A DNA stretch of 64,000 nucleotides from contig OY811972.1 in assembly GCA_963681505.1 (NCBI GenBank), forward strand, positions 16,039,110-16,103,109. Reading direction: 5' to 3'. Origin of the DNA: Eunapius fragilis. Its lineage: Eukaryota > Porifera > Demospongiae > Spongillida > Spongillidae. Made by a program: the position numbers and the translations under genes. Below the pieces are notes generated by a model. The model searched no databases and was not told the origin of the DNA. It saw only the letters and a list, made by a program, of their open reading frames with translations. Position 1 is the first letter of the stretch. Every line of letters begins with the position of its first letter. Positions 41,640 through 51,900 of the stretch are shown here, one piece after another.

Positions 41640-42215
41640 TTGTGTAGGGGTGTGTGTACACAGCCTAGTCTCTGTGTTGCGGATGTATAGGTGTGTGTAT
41701 GTAAATGTCAGTGGGCAGAGGTGTGTGTAGGTCTGTCTACATAGCTATGGTCAGTGTATTGTGTAATGTGCTAAGCCATAGTTAATGCACTGGGGTGTGT
41801 GTGGAGGTGTGATTGTGTGTGAAAGTGTATGTGTAGAGGTGTGCGTTTGTGTGTATATAGTCATGTTCAGTGTGCTGAGGTGTGGCTTTGCGTGCTTAGC
41901 CATGGTCAAAGCGCTGGTGTGTGTGTGTGGAGGTGTGGGGGGTGTGTACATAGCCATATTCAGTGCACTGGGGTGTATATAGAAGTGTGCATGTGTGGAG
42001 GCGTGCATTTGTGTGTGAAGGTGTGCGGTTGTGTGTAATTAGCCATGGTCAGTGCATTGGGGTATGTATGGATGTGTTGTGTGTAGTTAGCCATGGTCAG
42101 TGAATTGGGGTATATATGGAGGTGTGTGTGTGTGGAGGTGTGTATGGAGGTGTGAAGGTGTATGTAATTAGTGCACTAGGGTGCGTATGGAGGTGTGTAC
42201 AGTGTATGATCAGTC
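41640..42215. repeat. TG-rich degenerate minisatellite
   Basis: The plus strand is strongly TG-rich, with GTGTGTGTGGAGGTGTG-like runs. A recurring core close to TAGCCATGGTCAGTGCACTG appears at irregular spacing near 41,743, 41,774, 41,860, 41,900, 41,952, 42,041 and 42,089, with a partial copy near 42,165. Open frames here are low-complexity artefacts. The opposite strand reads as CA-rich sequence. Confidence 0.85.
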
Positions 42216-42316
42216 CATACATCCCTTTACCCTCCCTACGTGTTCACTCCTCTATCCCCCATACTTGTGTTCATCCCTCTAGTCATTGCTGTGTGTTGAG
42301 ATTCAATGACTCAATG

Positions 42317-42440
42317 CGTTGATTGTCTGGTGGGTATGGACATTGCAACCATTCCTGCGCACTGAGAGTGTCTGGTGGGTGTGTACTTTGTAGCCATGAC
42401 TATAGGCTGAGAGTGTATGATGGGTATGTTCATTGTTCCA
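42317..42440. repeat. Short ~50-bp tandem repeat, about 2.5 copies
   Basis: The motif GTCTGGTGGGTATG followed by ...CATTG...CTGAGAGT recurs as GTCTGGTGGGTGTG and GTATGATGGGTATG at roughly 50-bp spacing. It lies between the minisatellite and the 3' end of the transposase-like pseudogene. Confidence 0.65.
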
Positions 42441-42513
42441 ATAATTGAGTATGTCATTTATGGAAATACAGTAATAATGTTTATGGTAAATACACACATA
42501 AATAACTTTGTCT

Positions 42514-43103
42514 TTAGTCCGATGCCCACTCATGCTGAAGAAGCTTTTTAATTATTGATTGCATATTTTTGTCATTGGCTTCCACTTCCTTCAATCTTTC
42601 TTGTATTAATTTTTTTATTTTTGCTCTATATGTTGTATATTTCTCTATATTTCTTGTGTTTTTTTCAGCAGTTGGTACATTCTTTAGTGAATGTCGCAGT
42701 CTGTCAAAGCGTACCAAGTCTACAGAATGAGGGAGGATAGCACTTAGTGCTTGTCCCAGTGTTGTATAGTACTTGACAGTTTTTGATTGCCTTGTGTGGG
42801 ACTGGGTGAGTTGATGTGCACGTTCTAACTACCATCATGTGCATTTATGGTTGTAAAAGGAGCAATTTCACCATCGTCACAGGTGTAATGGGTTGTTTCC
42901 ATAGGAAGCACCCTTTGTGCTATGGCACACTCCTCCCAGTGTTTTTTGGAGAAGAAGTTCAATATCTGCAGTTGAAGATGATCTAAAGTGAGACATTTGT
43001 GGCCCTTCCTTTTTGGTGTTGTCTTCTTTGTCCCCATCCAAATACTCTATTCCTTGTGGAACGTGCCTCCACCACACCCCTTCTCCACACATTAGATAAT
43101 CGC
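42514..43103 (-). pseudogene. Frame-broken C-terminal tail of the transposase-like pseudogene
   Basis: Three overlapping frames each hold part of a plausible tail. 43,092 to about 42,950 reads CGEGVWWRHVPQGIEYLDGD...HFRSSS. About 42,950 to 42,828 reads HWEECAIAQRVLPMETTHY in another frame. About 42,830-42,514 reads QLTQSHTRQSKTVKYY..., then a Lys/Glu-rich helical C terminus ending LLQHEWASD. Each switch implies a net insertion or deletion of one or two bases. An alternative is that short introns interrupt the tail, but no convincing splice pairs were seen. Confidence 0.5.
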
Positions 43104-43946
43104 TTATTCTTTCAAGGTGTGCTTGAAATTCATTTTTGTAGTGCTGAATGTATGTTTGGAGGAAAATTGTATTCTTTCTCTGCTTTCTTCATGTGCATAT
43201 GAGTGGTGTTCATGATGAAGTTCCTCCATCTCAACTCTTGCAAGTATGTTTATTATCACTTCATTAGGTCTGTTTGAAGATGTTGTTTTTGTGATGGATT
43301 TAGCTTGACCAAACATCCTTTCCTGGTTTTCCGTGTTAAGTGAGCGCATGCTGATTGTTCTAAATAAGAGTGGGGTATGTACTATGATTGAATGGAAATA
43401 TCTCCCAAACATTTTCAGGTGGGTTATGTTCTTGGGCTCTGGGAAAAGCTGTTTACACAAAAGGCAATGCTGAAAAGTGTCATTATGCAGTGCCAGTATT
43501 GATTTTGGGGTTCGGTTGGCATCTTCAGTGTACAATAGATGGCTTATACTCACAGCCGTCTCAAGTAGAAGTACAACTGCTTCATCCGTTTTTAGTTGTG
43601 GCTCTCTTAATTTCAGGTACAGTATTATCATCGCTTTTCGATAATCTGAGCACCTCAATGTGCCTTTGTTTAGCACAGCCTTTTTAATTTTATAAAATTC
43701 ATCCAGTATTGTTCCGTTCAGGATGGCTGGGAGTTCCTCAATGATATTTGAGAAATGGCCTTTTAAGTCATGAAGGGGTTCCGATGGACATATTTCATAC
43801 CTACTTAGATTTAGTTTATGCAGGTCAGCACTAGGGCTGGACTGCAATAATGGTGGAATGTTAGCAATTCCCTTCCTTGTAGATTTCAGTTTCTCTTCAA
43901 GTTGTTTTTTGTTTAAACCAATTATTTTTACCTTTCGGCATGAAAG
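43104..43946 (-). pseudogene. C-terminal half of the catalytic core: SAP-like motif, HxxxxH and terminal Glu
   Basis: In frame with the preceding part across one TAA. The bases on both sides of that stop together read like a SAP DNA-binding motif (LKV-DL...KKQLEEKL), with the stop sitting where an acidic residue is usual. Further on come PSEPLHDLKGHFSNIIEEL; CLLC; YFHSIIVH with two His five residues apart (codons 43,392-43,394 and 43,377-43,379); and TENQERMFG with Glu codons at 43,329-43,331 and 43,320-43,322. In RAG1 the zinc ligands His937 and His942 (YFHKTLAH) lie 20 residues before catalytic Glu962. Here the second His lies 19 before the second Glu. That correspondence is the main reason for the RAG1/Transib comparison. 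Confidence 0.65.
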
Positions 43947-43949
43947 TTA

Positions 43950-45104
43950 ACATCTTAGGTCGTGTACTTTTAATTTGTCAAAAGGATTAATCCCTCCCTT
44001 TTTCCAAACATGACCGATAACAATGAAATCCCTTCTCTCCTGCAGAGTCAGTGTTGGACTTTTAAATCCCACTTCTATCTGAGCAATTGATGTTGTCTGT
44101 ACACCACAGCCAACACATGGATAGTGGCCTCCTATGCTGTGACCAGCTTCATATTGCTGTGCAGGACCATCACCATGAAAGTAACGTAAAATGTCCCGAA
44201 TGGGTATTCCAGACGATGTATGCAGTATTTCCGACATTTCTTTGATGCAGTCAATACGACACTCATTAAATAGTGCTTGGTCTTCCAAGGAGGAACTGGA
44301 CCTACCTAGTATGTGTATTTGTGGTTTTTCTACGACACATTGCACATCTATTCCACCCATTTCAGCTTGTGTGTAGTAAAACGCAGGGTCATATACACAT
44401 GCTACTGCTACTAAAATATGTCCATGCCCTGCTATGGCTGAATGGTCATGCCATACTTTAAAAAAACGTTGCCTGCCTATGTTTTTGAAGTGTTGTTGTG
44501 CTTCCTCATCTGACATCTCTTCATTTTCACCCAGAGCTTTGAGCTGAAGTCGCTGTTCATCTATTGTGAGTTTATCATAGTATTCATCTGGTTTGTTTCG
44601 TATCAGTCCAAGTTCTTCATGGTGTTTCAAAAGCCTCCTAATTTCTAATAGTGGGATCTTCTGGGCTTTGACCTGGTATTTTTCTTCTGTTACGAGTTTT
44701 TCACCTGTGTTCACCTTGTAACTTGTGTACTGGGTTGGCACAACTTCCTCTCCAATTAAAATGGTCCCTTTCTCTATCTCCTTCTAAAGTTGTGCCTTAA
44801 GTATTCTTGGACATAGCTGCATTGGAAAGGGTATGTTACCTGGGAGGGTTTTTCGTCTTCGTCTTTGTTTTCTTTTTTCTCTTTAAGGCTCGTTTGCTGC
44901 TGGTATGCCATGTTGTTTAAATGCTTCTTTAATCATTCGTCCTCCATTAGGTTTAGATATTCCACACCTTCTTGCTAGTTGTGACCAATTAACTGGTTGT
45001 TGTGGTGGCCACGATTTTGCTTCCTGGATAAGATTGCTAAGTTCAGTGGAATCTTATATGCTTCCTGTGTGTTTTGATTTTTTTGCTGGTGTCTCGTTTT
45101 CATC
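43950..45104 (-). pseudogene. Central part: HTH-like segment and first two catalytic Asp of the transposase-like pseudogene
   Basis: Reads in the same frame as its neighbours, with stops at 45,054-45,056, 44,883-44,885 and 44,784-44,786. A helix-turn-helix-like segment (WPPQQPVNWSQLARRCG) is followed by a basic cluster (REKRKQRRRRK). The longest open piece (44,741-43,950, 264 residues) carries VWHDHS (Asp codon 44,445-44,447), FHGDGPAQQYEAGH (Asp codon 44,169-44,171) and CVGC (first Cys codon 44,115-44,117). In RAG1 the second catalytic Asp precedes a zinc-binding CxxC by 19 residues; here the spacing is 18. It ends in LKVHDLRC at the TAA stop. Confidence 0.65.
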
Positions 45105-45107
45105 TCA

Positions 45108-45848
45108 TATTCCTTCTCTTTTTACAGATTGTCGTTCAGTAAGTGTTGATTTGCGCAGTGAATCATATTTTGTCCAGCTCATTCTATTTGCCATAACAGA
45201 TGATAGACTTGATTCATTCATTGCATCCTGAATGTCTTTCTTCACCTTCCGCACCACAGTTCGTAGCTGCTGTTGGCGCTCAGTCCTACCGGGATTGACA
45301 ACCAGGTTCGTTTTGGATGTAGAAGTAAGTACACTCTGGGCAGACTGTCCAAAATTCTGCTGTAATAGGATGTCCAACTGTTTGACAACAGACTGTCCTA
45401 GCTTGGCTGGTGAGGACAAATCATCCTGTGTGATAGTTATTGTTTTTTACATATTCTGTGTGCACCGCTTGGTTGGGAAGGCTGCAGTTAGTTCTGGGAA
45501 ATCCACCTGACATGCTTTACACTTCTGCAGGGTATGCTGTGCTTGTTGGGCTTTTGAGAGTGCGTTCCATTTCATGGTTGAAAATGAATCCAGATAGGTG
45601 ATTCTGCTTGCCTGAGGGCACCAATGCTCGTTGAACGTTTTCAACAGTTTTTTTATTGTGACTAGTTTTGCTGCTTGATTGCTCAGGTGCATTGCTGGTG
45701 TGTCCTTGAATTGTTGGTGGAATTATTTTTCTATTTCTTTTAGTGCTCCACTTGGAAGTGTTTTGCCGTTACCACCGTGTGCATACAGACCTTGTGCGAT
45801 TGAACGGACAGCAGTTCTAGCGTAGTTGCAGCATATGGCTTCTGCCAT
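45108..45848 (-). pseudogene. N-terminal part of the transposase-like pseudogene
   Basis: Three stretches in the same frame are separated by TAA at 45,723-45,725 and TAA at 45,447-45,449, and closed by TGA at 45,105-45,107. The first (MAEAICCNYARTAV...) begins just inside the edge of satellite B. The second contains EHWCPQASRITYLDSF and a CKAC pair that could be part of a metal-binding site. The third contains SSPAKLGQSVVKQLDILLQQ, followed by a basic region. The sequence is amphipathic and not low-complexity. I relate it to the N-terminal half of the transposase-like family from memory of similar unnamed proteins, so the assignment is inference. Confidence 0.55.
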
Positions 45849-45922
45849 CTGAAAAGGGGACGTTGCTATGCAGATGACATTGATAGTAACTATATGTTTA
45901 ATGCATTCATTTCTTATAATTG

Positions 45923-48900
45923 TACAGCCAAACCAATATGCTGAATAAATAGGAGGCATTATTTAGAGAAAGAATACAGGTTACTCGTTCGTTCCATGAA
46001 TACATATCGCAACTCTACTAGTTTGTTAAATTAACACCGTGGTTAGAACATAGCCAATTTTCTCCCATAGAAATGTATGGGAGGGAACCACTAATCTATT
46101 TGCATCGTACAGCCAAAACAATATGCTGAATATATAGGAGGCATTATTTAGAGAAAGAAAACAGGTTACTCGTTCGTTCCAGGAATACATATAGCAACTC
46201 CAATAATTTGTTACATTAACACCTTGGTTGGAACATAGCCAATTTTCTCCCATAGAAATGTATGGGAGGGAAACACTAATCTATTTGAATGCTACAGCCA
46301 AACCAATGAGCTGATTATGGAGGAGGCATTGTTTTGTAAAAGAAAACAGGTTACTCGTTCCTTCCATGAAGTACGATCGCAACTCCACTAGTTTGTTAAA
46401 TTAACACCTTGGTGGGAAGATAGCCAATTTTCTCCCATAGAAATGAATGGGAGGGAACCACTAATCTATTTGAATGGTACAGCCAAACCAATGAGCTGAA
46501 TATATAGGAGGCATTATTTAGAGAAAGAAAACAGGTTACTCGTTCGTTCCATGAATACATATCTCAACTCCACTAGTTGGTTAAATTAACACCTTGGTTG
46601 GAACATAGCCAATTTTCTCCCATAGAAATGTATCGGAGGGAACCACTAATCTATTTGCATCGTACAGCCAAACCAATATGCTGAATAAATAGGAGGCATT
46701 ATTTAAAGAAAGAAAACAAGTTACTTGTTCGCTCCATGAATACATATCGCAATTCCACTGGTTTGTTAAATTAACACCTTGGTTGGAACATAGCCAATTT
46801 TCTCCCATAGAAATGTATGGGAGGGAACCACTAATCTATTAGCATCGTACAGCCAAAACAATGAGCTGAATATATAGGAGGCATTATTTAGAGAAAGAAA
46901 ACAGGTTACTCGTTCGTTCCATGAATACATATCGCAACTCCAATAGTTTGTTAAATTAACACTGTGGTTGGAACATAGCCGATTTTCTCCCATAGAAATG
47001 TATGGGAGGGAACCACTAATCTATTTGAATGGTACAGCCAAACCAATGAGCTGAATATATAGGAGGCATTATTTAGAGAATGAAAACAGGTTACTCGTTC
47101 GTTCCATGCATACATATCGCAACGCCACTAATTTGTTAAATTAACACCTTGGTTGGAACATAGCCAATTTTCTCCCATAGCAATGTATGGGAGGGAACCA
47201 CTAATCTATTTGCATCGTACAGCCAAACCAATATGCTGATTAAATAGGAGGCATTATTTAGAGAATGAAAACAGGTTACTCGTTCGTGCCATGAATACAT
47301 ATCGCAATTCCACTAGTTTGTTGAATTAACACCTTGGTTGGAACATAGCCAATTTTCTCCCATAGAAATGTATGGGAGGGAACCACTAATCTATTTGCAT
47401 CGTACAGCCAAACCAATGAGCTGAATATACAGGAGGCATTATTTAGAGAAAGAAAACAGGTTACTCGTTCGTTCCATGAATACATATCGCAACTCCAATA
47501 GTTTTTTAAATTAACACTGTGGTTGGAACATAGCCGATTTTCTCCCATAGAAATGTATGGGAGGGAACCACTAATCTATTTGAATGGTACAGCCAAACAA
47601 TGAGCTGATTATGGAGGAGGCATTGTTTTGTAAAAGAAAACAGGTTACTCGTTCGTTCCATGAAGTAGGATCGCAACTCCACTAGTTTGTTAAATTAACA
47701 CCTTGTTGGGAAGATAACCAATTTTCTCCCATAGAAATGTATGGGAGGGAACCACTAATCTATTTGAATGGTACAGCCAAACCAATGAGCTGAATATATA
47801 GGAGGCATTATTTAGAGAAAGAAAACAGGTTACTCGTTCGTTCCATGAATACATATCGCAACGCCACTAATTTGTTAAATTAACACCTTGGTTGGAACAT
47901 AGCCAATTTTCTCCCATAGAAATGTATGGGAGGGAACCACTAATCTATTTGAATGGTACAGCCAAACCAATGAGCTGAATATATAGGAGGCATTATTTAG
48001 AGAAAGAAAACAGGTTACTCGTTCGTTCCATGAATACATATCTCAACTCCACTAGTTGGTTAAATTAACACCTTGGTTGGAACATAGCCAATTTTCTCCC
48101 ATAGAAATGTATCGGAGGGAACCACTAATCTATTTGCATCGTACAGCCAAACCAATATGCTGAATAAATAGGAGGCATTATTTAAAGAAAGAAAACAAGT
48201 TACTTGTTCGCTCCATGAATACATATCGCAATTCCACTGGTTTGTTAAATTAACACCTTGGTTGGAACATAGCCAATTTTCTCCCATAGAAATGTATGGG
48301 AGGGAACCACTAATCTATTTGCATCGTACAGCCAAAACAATGAGCTGAATATATAGGAGGCATTATTTAGAGAAAGAAAACAGGTTACTCGTTCGTTCCA
48401 TGAATACATATCGCAATTCCACTACTTTGTTAAATTAACACCTTGGTTGGAACATAGCCAATTTTCTCCCATAGAAATGTATCGGAGGGAACCACTAATC
48501 TATTAGCATCGTACAGCCAAACCAATGAGCTGAATATATAGGAGGCATTATTTAGAGAAAGAAAACAGGTTACTCGTTCGTTCCATGAATACATATCGCA
48601 ACTCCAATAGTTTGTTAAATTAACACTGTGGTTGGAACATAGCCGATTTTCTCCCATAGAAATGTATGGGAGGGAACCACTAATCTATTTGAATGGTACA
48701 GCCAAACCAATGAGCTGAATATATAGGAGGCATTATTTAGAGAATGAAAACAGGTTACTCGTTCGTTCCATGCATACATATCGCAACGCCACTAATTTGT
48801 TAAATTAACACCTTGGTTGGAACATAGCCAATTTTCTCCCATAGCAATGTATGGGAGGGAACCACTAATCTATTTGCATCGTACAGCCAAACCAATATGC

Positions 48901-51900
48901 TGATTAAATAGGAGGCATTATTTAGAGAATGAAAACAGGTTACTCGTTCGTGCCATGAATACATATCGCAATTCCACTAGTTTGTTGAATTAACACCTTG
49001 GTTGGAACATAGCCAATTTTCTCCCATAGAAATGTATGGGAGGGAACCACTAATCTATTTGCATCGTACAGCCAAACCAATGAGCTGAATATACAGGAGG
49101 CATTATTTAGAGAAAGAAAACAGGTTACTCGTTCGTTCCATGAATACATATCGCAACTCCAATAGTTTGTTAATTTAACACTGTGGTTGGAACATAGCCA
49201 ATTTTCTCCCATAGAAATGTATGGGAGGGAACCACTAATCTATTTGAATGGTACAGCCAAACAATGAGCTGATTATGGAGGAGGCATTGTTTTGTAAAAG
49301 AAAACAGGTTACTCGTTCGTTCCATGAAGTAGGATCGCAACTCCACTAGTTTGTTAAATTAACACCTTGTTGGGAAGATAACCAATTTTCTCCCATAGAA
49401 ATGTATGGGAGGGAACCACTAATCTATTTGAATGGTACAGCCAAACCAATGAGCTGAATATATAGGAGGCATTATTTAGAGAAAGAAAACAGGTTACTCG
49501 TTCGTTCCATGAATACATATCGCAACGCCACTAATTTGTTAAATTAACACCTTGGTTGGAACATAGCCAATTTTCTCCCATAGCAATGTATGGGAGGGAA
49601 CCACTAATCTATTTGCATCGTACAGCCAAACCAATATGCTGAATAAATAGGAGGCATTATTTAGAGAATGAAAACAGGTTGCTCGTTTGTGCCATGAATA
49701 CATATCGCAATTCCACTAGTTTGTTAAATTAACACCTTGGTTGGAACATAGCCAATTTTCTCCCATAGAAATGTATGGGAGGGAACCACTAATCTATTTG
49801 CATCGTACAGCCAAACCAATGAGCTGAATATACAGGAGGCATTATTTAGAGAAAGAAAACAGGTTACTCGTTCGTTCCATGAATACATATCGCAACTCCA
49901 ATGGTTTGTTAAATTAACACTGTGGTTGGAACAAAGCCGATTTTCTCCCATAGAAATGTATGGGAGGGAACCACAAATCTATTTGAATGGTACAGCCAAA
50001 CAATGAGCTGATTATGGAGGAGGCATTGTTTTGTAAAAGAAAACAGGTTACTCGTTCGTTCCATGAAGTAGGATCGCAACTCCACTAGTTTGTTAAATTA
50101 ACACCTTGTTGGGAAGATAACCAATTTTCTCCCATAGAATTGTATGGGAGGGAACCACTAATCTATTTGAATGGTACAGCCAAACCAATGAGCTGAATAT
50201 ATAGGAGGCATTATTTAGAGAAAGAAAACAGGTTACTCGTTCATTCCATGAATACATATCACAACGCCACTAATTTGTTAAATTAACACCATGGTTGGAA
50301 CATAGCCAATTTTCTCCCATAGAAATGTATGGGAGGGAACCACTAATCTATTTGAATGGTACAGCCAAACCAATGAGCTGAATATATCGGAGGCATTATT
50401 TAGAGAAAGGAAACAGGTTACTCGTTCGTTCCATGAATACATATCGCAACGCCACTAACTTGTTAAATTAACACCTTGGTTGGAACATAGCCAATTTTCT
50501 CCCATAGCAATGTATGGGAGGGAACCACTAATCTATTTGCATCGTACAGCCAAACCAATATGCTGAATAAATAGGAGGCATTATTTAGAGAATGAAAACA
50601 GGTTACTCGTTCGTGCCATGAATACATATCGCAATTCCACTAGTTTGTTAAATTAACACCATGGTTGGAACATAGCCAATTTTCTCCCATAGAAATGTAT
50701 GGGAGGGAACCACTAATCTATTTGCATCGTACAGCCAAACCAATGAGCTGAATATACAGGAGGCATTATTTAGAGAAAGAAAACAGGTTACTCGTTCGTT
50801 CCATGAATACATATCGCAACTCCAATAGTTTGTTAATTTAACACTGTGGTTGGAACATAGCCGATTTTCTCCCATAGAAATGTATGGGAGGGAACCACTA
50901 ATCTATTTGAATGGTACAGCCAAACAATGAGCTGATTATGGAGGAGGCATTGTTTTGTAAAAGAAAACAGGTTACTCGTTCGTTCCATGAAGTAGGATCG
51001 CAACTCCACTAGTTTGTTAAATTAACACCTTGTTGGGAAGATAACCAATTTTCTCCCATAGAAATGTATGGGAGGGAACCACTAATCTATTTGAATGGTA
51101 CAGCCAAACCAATGAGCTGAATATATAGGAGGCATTATTTAGAGAAAGGAAACAGGTTACTCGTTCGTTCCATGAATACATATCGCAACGCCACTAACTT
51201 GTTAAATTAACACCTTGGTTGGAACATAGCCAATTTTCTCCCATAGCAATGTATGGGAGGAAACCACTAATCTATTTGCATCGTACAGCCAAACCAATAT
51301 GCTGAATAAATAGGAGGCATTATTTAGAGAATGAAAACAGGTTACTCGTTCGTGCCATGAATACATATCGCAATTCCACTAGTTTGTTAAATTAACACCT
51401 TGGTTGGAACATAGCCAATTTTCTCCCATAGAAATGTATGGGAGGGAACCACTAATCTATTTGCATCGTACAGCCAAACCAATGAGCTGAATATACAGGA
51501 GGCATTATTTAGAGAAAGTAAACAGGTTACTCGTTCGTTCCATGAATACATATCTCAACTCCACTAGTTGGTTAAATTAACACCTTGGTTGGAACATAGC
51601 CAATTTTCTCCCATAGAAATGTATCGGAGGGAACCACTAATCTATTTGCATCGTACAGCCAAACCAATATGCTGAATAAATAGGAGGCATTATTTAAAGA
51701 AAGAAAACAGGTTACTCGTTCGCTCCATGAATACATATCGCAATTCCACTGGTTTGTTAAATTAACACCTTGGTTGGAACATAGCCAATTTTCTCCCATA
51801 GAAATGTATGGGAGGGAACCACTAATCTATTAGCATCGTACAGCCAAAACAATGAGCTGAATATATAGGAGGCATTATTTAGAGAAAGAAAACAGGTTAC

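Larger units (their letters stand above)
40979..41640. other. Non-repetitive sequence after satellite A; no gene recognised
   Basis: About 660 bp without satellite units or a convincing open frame. It begins right after the last CCAATTGGGCC and is richer in CpG-containing words (ACGTAACGT, CGCCGCCG, GTACCGTACCG) than its surroundings. Small structures in it are listed separately: an 11-bp direct repeat, a 13-bp dyad and a 9-bp inverted repeat. A TTTATTTGTAG-G acceptor-like site at 41,530/41,531 and a GTAAGT donor-like site at 41,600 could bound a 69-bp plus-strand exon, but nothing else supports this. A promoter or 5' exon of an unknown gene is possible. Confidence 0.5.
42514..45848 (-). pseudogene. 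Decayed DDE-transposase-like gene (RAG1/Transib-like core), ~1,100 codons
   Basis: A single minus-strand reading frame runs from about 45,848 (an ATG preceded by CCCCTTTTCAG, which could equally be a splice acceptor) to 43,104. It is interrupted by seven in-frame stops at 45,723, 45,447, 45,105, 45,054, 44,883, 44,784 and 43,947 (lowest plus-strand base of each). Coding-like sequence continues across every stop. Frame changes follow near 43,120, 42,950 and 42,830, and the last stretch ends at 42,514. Parts in order are: an N-terminal Cys-containing region; a helix-turn-helix-like segment (VNWSQLARRCGISKPNGG, about 44,940-45,010); a first Asp in VWHDHS; a second Asp in FHGDGP followed by CVGC; a SAP-like motif; LHDLKGH; YFHSIIVH; and TENQER. 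The Asp, Asp-CxxC, HxxxxH, Glu order and spacing resemble RAG1. A related DDE superfamily is not excluded. As written it cannot make a full-length protein. Confidence 0.75.

Noticed and set aside
41751..42322. Small cysteine- or histidine-rich proteins in the TG-rich region
   Set aside because: Low-complexity translations of the minisatellite (CVCVEVCV, HTHTS) on both strands.
44905..45510. Plus-strand open frames of 92-108 codons opposite the transposase-like gene
   Set aside because: They lie antisense to the better-supported minus-strand frame and show no recognisable domain.
46150..46200. CENP-B box in satellite B (GTTCGTTCCATG...)
   Set aside because: Only the TTCGnnnnA half fits the consensus. 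The CGGG half is absent.
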